From: Ktedonobacteraceae bacterium
GTDB lineage: Bacteria; Chloroflexota; Ktedonobacteria; Ktedonobacterales; Ktedonobacteraceae
Assembly: GCA_014896635.1 (NCBI GenBank)
Contig: JADBKA010000172.1
Span: 1 to 9,971, forward strand
DNA: 9,971 nt
Reading direction: 5' to 3'
Below the pieces are notes generated by a model that was not told the DNA's origin, ran no database searches, and saw nothing but the letters and a program-made list of their open reading frames with translations. Made by a program: the position numbers and the translations under genes. Below, in pieces: positions 6,115 through 9,971 of the stretch; within the stretch, counting starts at the first letter, position 1, and every line of letters begins with the position of its first letter.

Positions 6115-6462
6115 CTACTCCGCGTTCTCTTCCAGAATTGCATCAATGCTCTGTTTCAGAATCAGAAGATCTCGATTGACCGCTTCCCACAGCGCATCTG
6201 GATCGACATCGAAGTATCTGTGAGCAAGAATAGTTCGCATGCCTATGATTTCAGTCCATTTTATCTCTGGATGCTGATTCTTAAAGTCTGGAAATTCGCT
6301 GGCAATAGCGCGTGCTGCTTCACCAATAATATAGAGATTGTGAACAACCCAGGTCTGTACCAGTTCGTCATGATCATATCTGTATCGCCCAAGCTGGCTA
6401 TACTTCATAATGCGTATGATAGCGTCCTGAATATCTCGCAATCGCTCAGATATATTTCTCAC
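6115..6462 (-). CDS. hepT: HepT-type HEPN toxin, RNase (DUF86)
   Basis: The 115-residue all-helical protein carries the HEPN/DUF86 signature: RTILAH (Arg76 to His81) followed by Tyr83, giving the complete RX4HXY motif of HepT toxins. Conserved helices such as [15 protein letters not shown] (39-53) and the KWTEIIGMR segment leading into the active site are also present. In studied systems HepT is an RNA-cleaving toxin, and its partner nucleotidyltransferase neutralises it by adding AMP to the Tyr of this motif. The start is a GTG at 6462 that overlaps the mntA stop by 4 bases (GTGA), so translation is coupled and the antitoxin is made first. Every expected active-site residue is present, so the toxin looks functional. 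The pair is visibly more AT-rich than the neighbouring dehydrogenase, consistent with horizontal acquisition. Confidence 0.92.
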   Translation of the reverse strand: MRNISERLRDIQDAIIRIMKYSQLGRYRYDHDELVQTWVVHNLYIIGEAARAIASEFPDFKNQHPEIKWTEIIGMRTILAHRYFDVDPDALWEAVNRDLLILKQSIDAILEENAE

Positions 6463-6749
6463 AACGGAATGGCTTCTTTCAAGACGCGCTCTCGAATACG
6501 CTCTCGCAGACCCCGCACTGTTACAACATCTACTTTGTGGCCAAGTAGTTCCTGTAAATCCATCAGCAGTCCCCCAAGATCGAAAAGGCTGCGCCCTGGC
6601 TCCAGATCCACTAATAGATCTATATCGCTTTTCGCATCGGCTTCGCCACGAGCAACAGATCCAAAAACACGTATATTGGAGACACCGCGCTTACTCGCAA
6701 TACGAAGGATGTCCTCACGTTTCGCTTGCAAAAGCTCGCCAGGAGACAT
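6459..6749 (-). CDS. mntA: MntA-type minimal nucleotidyltransferase antitoxin
   Basis: The 96-residue protein is a minimal nucleotidyltransferase of the pol-beta superfamily. It has the GSX10DXD catalytic motif (Gly30-Ser31, then Asp42-Ile-Asp44) and the third acidic residue Asp74 in KVDVVTV. Known MntA proteins transfer AMP from ATP to the Tyr of the partner HepT toxin and so block its RNase activity. The ATG at 6749 has AAGGAG about 8 nt upstream and is well supported. A second AAGGAGTAAA copy lies directly before the first. The promoter and a candidate operator at 6810-6832 precede the gene. It is first in a two-gene operon and overlaps hepT by 4 bases. Confidence 0.93.
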   Translation of the reverse strand: MSPGELLQAKREDILRIASKRGVSNIRVFGSVARGEADAKSDIDLLVDLEPGRSLFDLGGLLMDLQELLGHKVDVVTVRGLRERIRERVLKEAIPL

Positions 6750-6809
6750 CTCTTTACTCCTTTTTACTCCTTCATCGCTTTTCGCCGTTTTACTGCACTA
6801 CCTGATCCA

Positions 6810-6832
6810 ATTATACCATAGTTGTTAACTAT
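6810..6832 (-). promoter_or_regulatory. mntA-hepT promoter (extended -10) with abutting palindrome
   Basis: On the minus strand TGGTATAAT is a perfect -10 box (6810-6815) with the TGn extension; no -35 hexamer is obvious. Immediately upstream, overlapping the TG, ATAGTT (6818-6823) and AACTAT (6827-6832) form a 6-3-6 palindrome in the spacer. A protein bound there would block RNA polymerase, which fits autoregulation of a toxin-antitoxin operon, although the binder is not known. The predicted leader is about 54 nt. Confidence 0.55.
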
Positions 6833-6883
6833 TGCGGTTGCCCCGATGCGCACCTATACCTACCACCGCGCAGTTCTGGTCCG

Positions 6884-6921
6884 GGTCCGGCAGAAATTAG
6901 CTCTTCTGCCGGGCCTATTTT
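6884..6921 (+). terminator. Terminator-like hairpin in the leader region before the GntR operon
   Basis: CCGGCAGAA (6887-6895) pairs perfectly with TTCTGCCGG (6904-6912). The stem extends outward through one G-T pair and two G-C pairs to 6884/6915, about 12 bp with an 8-nt loop. TATTTTA follows on the plus strand, a short T-rich tail as in intrinsic terminators. No plus-strand gene lies directly upstream, so it may insulate the GntR operon from read-through or act as a leader attenuator. Confidence 0.5.
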
Positions 6922-6922
6922 A

Positions 6923-6970
6923 CAGGCACCAGGCGCCAGGCGCCAGACAGATTTCTACATCTCTACATCT
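6923..6970 (+). repeat. Short tandem repeats: CAGGCGC-type heptamers and CTACATCT octamers
   Basis: Four heptamers run head to tail: CAGGCAC, CAGGCGC, CAGGCGC, CAGACAG (6923-6950). After ATTT come two exact copies of CTACATCT (6955-6970). They lie between the terminator-like hairpin and the GntR promoter. No function is recognised; slipped-strand expansion or protein-binding sites are both possible. Confidence 0.45.
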
Positions 6971-6995
6971 GGCCGATAATGAGATGTTTCAGCAC

Positions 6996-7032
6996 TTGAC
7001 AATTTTCCTTGTCTCTACTATATTTCTACTAT
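6996..7032 (+). promoter_or_regulatory. GntR-ABC operon promoter with TCTACTAT direct repeats
   Basis: TTGACA (6996-7001), a 17-nt spacer, then TATATT (7019-7024) is a near-consensus housekeeping promoter, with transcription expected near 7031. TCTACTAT occurs at 7014-7021 and 7025-7032, 11 bp apart, overlapping the -10 box and start site. That is a fitting place for repressor binding, plausibly by the YtrA-type regulator encoded just downstream. Confidence 0.65.
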
Positions 7033-7076
7033 GTTCCTAGTTATTTAATACTTTAGTGAAATGGCGAGACTGGAGT

Positions 7077-7478
7077 ATGATTGAATTTCACTTAGAAAAA
7101 CGCACCGGGGTGGCCCCGTATATGCAATTAGTGCAGCAGGTAAAGCGGGCATTGCGGCTCGGTTTACTTCAACCGGGGGATCAGTTGCCAACCGTACGAG
7201 AGGTCGTTACACAGATCGCAATCAATCCCAACACTGTCTTCAAAGCCTATCGGGAATTGGAGCACGAAGGACTCGTCGAAAGCCGCCCTGGGGTTGGAAC
7301 GTTCGTTCTCAAGAGTCTTGCCAGTTCGTCTTCTGCCGAGCAGGAAACCTTACGCGAGGAATTGGCCCAATGGCTACGGAGAGCATTCGCCACCGGTTGG
7401 GATTCCGAGAGCATCTCGGCACTCTTTTCTGACACGCTCCACCATCTGCAAAAGGAAAGGACGGCACACACTACCTGA
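7077..7478 (+). CDS. GntR-family transcriptional regulator, YtrA subfamily
   Basis: The 133-residue protein has an N-terminal winged helix-turn-helix of GntR type (about 12-77), with PGDQLPTVREV, INPNTVFKAYRELEHEG and RPGVGTF. The C-terminal part (about 80-133) is short and helical, and there is no large effector domain. This size and layout mark the YtrA subfamily, whose members usually repress an operon containing themselves and an ABC transporter, often one responding to envelope stress or antibiotics. That matches the next two genes. I chose the ATG at 7077 because MIEF-x-L is the usual start in this group as I know it. A GTG at 7056 would add seven residues. Neither has a good ribosome site: GGAG lies one base from the ATG. 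Confidence 0.88.
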   Translation: MIEFHLEKRTGVAPYMQLVQQVKRALRLGLLQPGDQLPTVREVVTQIAINPNTVFKAYRELEHEGLVESRPGVGTFVLKSLASSSSAEQETLREELAQWLRRAFATGWDSESISALFSDTLHHLQKERTAHTT

Positions 7479-7565
7479 AGAGAGAAACGTTTGATGAACC
7501 TGTATATCTCTTTGCTCTCCCAGTTCTCCTGGTGAGACACCCAAATCCCTCACAAAGGAGCTTTT

Positions 7566-8471
7566 ATGATCAATGCATTGGAAGCGAACCGGCTTGGCAA
7601 GTGTTATGGTAATTACTGGGCCTTGCGCAATTGCACTTTACACATCCCACAAGGATGCATTGCAGGGTTGATTGGGCTTAACGGGGCAGGAAAAACTACC
7701 TTGCTGCACCTCGCAGTCGGCTTGCTCAAGCCAACCGAGGGAACCATAGACGTTCTGGGTATCTCTTCACGAAACATCGCAACGCTCCTCCCACATATCG
7801 GTTTCGTCTCGCAAGAGCGCTCACTTTACCGGCACTTCACCGTCGGCGAGACGCTCATGCTGGGGAAAAAACTGAATCCACGCTGGGATGAGGCACGCGC
7901 TCACGCATCCGTCGAACGTCTCAAGCTCCCTTTGCAACAGGCTGTCGGCAAGCTCTCAGGCGGGCAACAGGCACAGATGGCCCTGGTCATGGCTCTCGCC
8001 AAAAGACCGGAGATCCTCTTCCTGGATGAGCCTTTTGCTCATGTTGATCCTCTTGCGAAGCAAGAACTCATCAAAATCTTGATGGACGCGGCTGTGGAAC
8101 AACCTCTTACAGCGGTCATATCATCCCATAGTGTCTCTGACCTGGAAAACATCTGCGATTACGTCATTATCCTCACCCCTTCTCAGGTAAAACTCGCCGA
8201 ACGCATGGAACAGATGAGAGAACAGCACAAACGACTCATCGGCCCACGTGAAGGCTTTGAGGCAATGGCACAATCTCATACAATCATCCAGGCAAGCCAT
8301 GTTGGAAGACAAAGTAGCGCGCTGGTGCGGACAACGCTTCCTATCACTGATCCTGCCTGGCAGATCGAGGACGCTTCACTCGAAGATATTGTGCTGGCCT
8401 ACCTGACTTCACGGCTGCCGTGTTCCGTGTACAAGAGCATTCTCATCCACAACTTCACCCAATCCAATTAA
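7566..8471 (+). CDS. ABC transporter ATP-binding protein, YtrB-like
   Basis: The 301-residue ATPase has a full set of motifs: Walker A GLNGAGKTT (37-45), Q-loop Gln83, signature LSGGQQ (130-135), Walker B ILFLDEP (150-156), D-loop Asp161 and switch His188 in SSH. The last 90 residues form a variable C-terminal region with the common ending pattern SLEDIVLAYL (near 276-285), then an extra tail of about 15 residues. It would energise the permease encoded 16 bp downstream. The ATG is preceded by AAAGGAG with about 6 nt spacing. It follows the GntR gene by 87 bp, as in ytr-type operons. The substrate is unknown; export or envelope-stress defence is the usual proposal for GntR-linked systems. Confidence 0.93.
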   Translation: MINALEANRLGKCYGNYWALRNCTLHIPQGCIAGLIGLNGAGKTTLLHLAVGLLKPTEGTIDVLGISSRNIATLLPHIGFVSQERSLYRHFTVGETLMLGKKLNPRWDEARAHASVERLKLPLQQAVGKLSGGQQAQMALVMALAKRPEILFLDEPFAHVDPLAKQELIKILMDAAVEQPLTAVISSHSVSDLENICDYVIILTPSQVKLAERMEQMREQHKRLIGPREGFEAMAQSHTIIQASHVGRQSSALVRTTLPITDPAWQIEDASLEDIVLAYLTSRLPCSVYKSILIHNFTQSN

Positions 8472-8487
8472 CGAAAGAGGTTCTCTT

Positions 8488-9478
8488 ATGATCTGGCTTA
8501 CCTGGCGACACTATCGTGTAGCAATCGGAATCGGTATTGTCCTTCTTGTTGCTCTATGCTTTGCCTTTGTGTTAGATGCAAATACATTGAATGCAGCACT
8601 GCAACAGCATCACTTTACACACTGTTATGATACCTCCGCTGACTATATCCCCTGCGGCCTCATGATTATTCCTGGCAGTACAGTGTCGTGGCGCTCGCTA
8701 GCGGAGATGCTGTTACCATGGCTGCCACTGCTCATCGGGGTGTTTCTCGGTGCGCCCTTATTGCCAAGAGAATATGATCAGCGTACACATCTCTTTGCCT
8801 GGACCCAGAGTACATCGCCTACGCGCTGGTTGAGTATCAAACTGGTGATGATTGGGGGCATTACTCTCATCGGCTTCGGATTGCTCTCCTGGATCACGAC
8901 CTGGTGGGGGGGGGATTCAAGACGAGATTGCCTTCTCGCCCTGGCGGACATTCATGATACGAGGCAGCGTGCCGGTGGCAAACGCGCTGTTCAGCCTGAT
9001 GGTTGGCGTCATGATCGGGACATTCCTTCGTCGCACCTTGCCGGCGATGGCGGTCACATTTGTTCTGTTGCTCCTCGTCCAGGCCGCGATAAGCATGAGA
9101 TATCCCCACCTGCTTCCTCCCTCAAGCCAGCTCGATTATTACCATAAGATACAACAGCAACATCTCATCGGGAAGTTTGGTGACAACCCTCAAGATCTCA
9201 TCATCGCGGTGAAATATGTGGGTCCAGATGGAAAAGTTGTTGAAGGTATCAACTGTATGGGAATCACCGGCCCCTATATCGTTGCCGGCGGCTCTGTGCA
9301 GGAGATAGAAGAGGTAAAGCAGTGCCTCAATAACTATCACGTGACACCAGTCGTTGAGTATCAACGTTTTGGCGAGCGTTTCTGGCCGTTGCAGCTTGTG
9401 ACTACAACTCTCTTGCTGGTTCTGACGGCTTTAGTGACGGCGATCACCTACTGGCAACTCCGGCGTCTCACACTTTGA
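8488..9478 (+). pseudogene. ABC transporter permease, interrupted by a frameshift at a G9 run
   Basis: The first 142 residues (8488-8913) begin MIWLTWRHYR and carry one membrane span (11-28), a soluble loop, a second span (about 77-93), the family-typical PREYDQRTHLFAWTQS and a third span (about 115-138). The frame then runs into about 77 low-quality residues ending at 9147. The next frame continues the protein sensibly from 8915 (IQDEIAFSPWRTF), through three more spans, to the stop at 9478. Reading eight instead of nine G joins the halves into a 329-residue, six-span permease, a normal size. The downstream half keeps good coding character for 187 codons with no second lesion, so decay is recent or absent. 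AGAGG lies about 8 nt before the ATG. Sequencing error, phase variation, programmed frameshifting and genuine loss all remain possible. Confidence 0.85.
8906..8914 (+). repeat. Run of nine G at the permease frameshift point
   Basis: Nine consecutive G follow CTGGT and lie exactly where the permease frame is lost. Long G runs are mutable by slipped-strand pairing and are also prone to sequencing error. With eight G the codons read TGG-TGG-GGG-GGG-ATT and the downstream frame is restored. Confidence 0.9.
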
Positions 9479-9499
9479 GCAAAGTAGAGAGAGGGGAGA

Positions 9500-9531
9500 G
9501 AGGGATGCGGTGAGCATCCTCCGCATCCCTC
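9500..9531. terminator. Hairpin between the convergent permease and exporter genes
   Basis: GAGGGATGCGG (9500-9510) and CCGCATCCCTC (9521-9531) form a perfect 11-bp stem with a 10-nt loop, 22 bp after the permease stop. GGATGC (9503-9508) can instead pair with GCATCC (9514-9519). The tail CTGTTATT on the plus strand is only weakly T-rich. Its position suits termination from both sides. The remaining bases up to 9607 hold nothing else I can identify. Confidence 0.55.
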
Positions 9532-9607
9532 CTGTTATTCCTTCCGCCTATTCGGGGCAGGATCAGAATGGCCCACATAGTTCCAGGGTTTACATTTAAC
9601 CATCGCT

Positions 9608-9971
9608 TCAGGATGATACGCCCTGAATTTGAGATCTAAAGCCCATCGCATAGAGCGTGGCGTAGAAGCCTTCCTGTTGCAGCAGTTCGGAGTGTGTCCC
9701 CTGCTCGATGATCTGCCCATTCTGCAACACCACAATGCAGTCGGCATTCTTGATCGTCGAGAGGCGGTGCGCGATCACAAAAGCCGTGCGCCCGCGTAGC
9801 AGGCGCCGCAATCCCTGTTGCACAATGACCTCAGTGAACGTATCGATATTGGCAGTAGCCTCATCGAGGATCAGAATGCGCGGATTGGCCAGCAGCGCGC
9901 GCGCAAACGAGATGAGCTGGCGCTGTCCCACACTCAGGTTACGCCCGCGCTCACGGATGAGCGTCTCATAG
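9608..9971 (-). CDS. ABC exporter with fused ATPase, C-terminal part (MdlB/MsbA-like; start outside the window)
   Basis: The minus strand reads open from the window edge for 121 codons to a TGA at 9608. The visible part is the C-terminal half of a type IV exporter nucleotide-binding domain: YETLIRERGRNLSVGQRQL with the variant signature LSVGQ, Walker B ILILDEA, D-loop NID, switch His in IAHRLSTI, and the usual ending GQIIEQGTHSELL followed by a YATLYAMGF helix. LSVGQ in place of LSGGQ is common in half-transporters that act as heterodimers, such as MdlB-type proteins, so a partner gene may lie upstream outside the window. The full protein should be about 580-620 residues with six N-terminal membrane spans. 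It is probably unrelated to the GntR-linked transporter. Confidence 0.9.
   Translation of the reverse strand, partial: YETLIRERGRNLSVGQRQLISFARALLANPRILILDEATANIDTFTEVIVQQGLRRLLRGRTAFVIAHRLSTIKNADCIVVLQNGQIIEQGTHSELLQQEGFYATLYAMGFRSQIQGVSS

Noticed and set aside
5163..6146. Open frame of 327 codons on the minus strand opposite the dehydrogenase
   Set aside because: It is almost wholly antisense to a strongly conserved enzyme gene, matches no family I know, and runs through the intergenic hairpins; it is a shadow of GC-rich codon use.
6923..6970. CRISPR-like repeats
   Set aside because: Units are 7-8 bp, tandem and without spacers, and no cas gene is present.
8852..9478. Separate gene starting at an ATG at 8852
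   Set aside because: Residues before 8915 in this frame are not protein-like and the rest is the continuation of the permease, so this is the second half of a frameshifted gene.

Overview
The window reads as chromosomal DNA of a Chloroflexota bacterium, most likely class Ktedonobacteria. This is inferred from the gene mix and not proven: a very large MalT-type LuxR regulator, a DUF6220-like membrane protein, a one-domain cupredoxin lipoprotein, a YtrA-type GntR regulator with a partner ABC transporter whose permease begins MIWLTWR, and an MdlB-like exporter. No rRNA, tRNA, CRISPR array, transposase or phage gene is visible.

Layout. Positions 1-4397 are all on the minus strand. Read in transcription order they hold a 933-residue LuxR/MalT regulator (4397-1596), a copper-site lipoprotein (1428-1015), a four-helix membrane protein (972-478) and the start of another membrane protein (289 to the window edge). 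Positions 4398-4865 hold no gene. This stretch has the regulator's extended -10 promoter, two related palindromes about 63 bp apart, a string of short hairpins including two that exclude each other, and a tandem 11-bp repeat next to the following gene. A zinc-dependent alcohol dehydrogenase follows on the plus strand (4866-5915).

In the 199 bp between the dehydrogenase and the next, convergent, gene lie a perfect 14-bp-stem hairpin and a compact element that folds on paper into a three-way junction (6033-6098). Next, on the minus strand, is an overlapping mntA-hepT pair (6749-6115), a nucleotidyltransferase antitoxin and HEPN RNase toxin with all signature residues intact, under its own promoter with a palindrome at the -10 box.

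From 7077 a plus-strand operon encodes a small YtrA-type GntR repressor, an ABC ATPase and an ABC permease. The promoter is TTGACA-N17-TATATT. The permease is split by a frameshift exactly at a run of nine G (8906-8914); one base fewer restores a 329-residue protein. The window ends in the C-terminal half of a minus-strand exporter ATPase, separated from the permease by a convergent hairpin.

The most notable points are the poly-G frameshift (error, decay, phase variation or programmed shift), the three-way-junction element, the intact MntA-HepT module, and the paired palindromes at the LuxR promoter.
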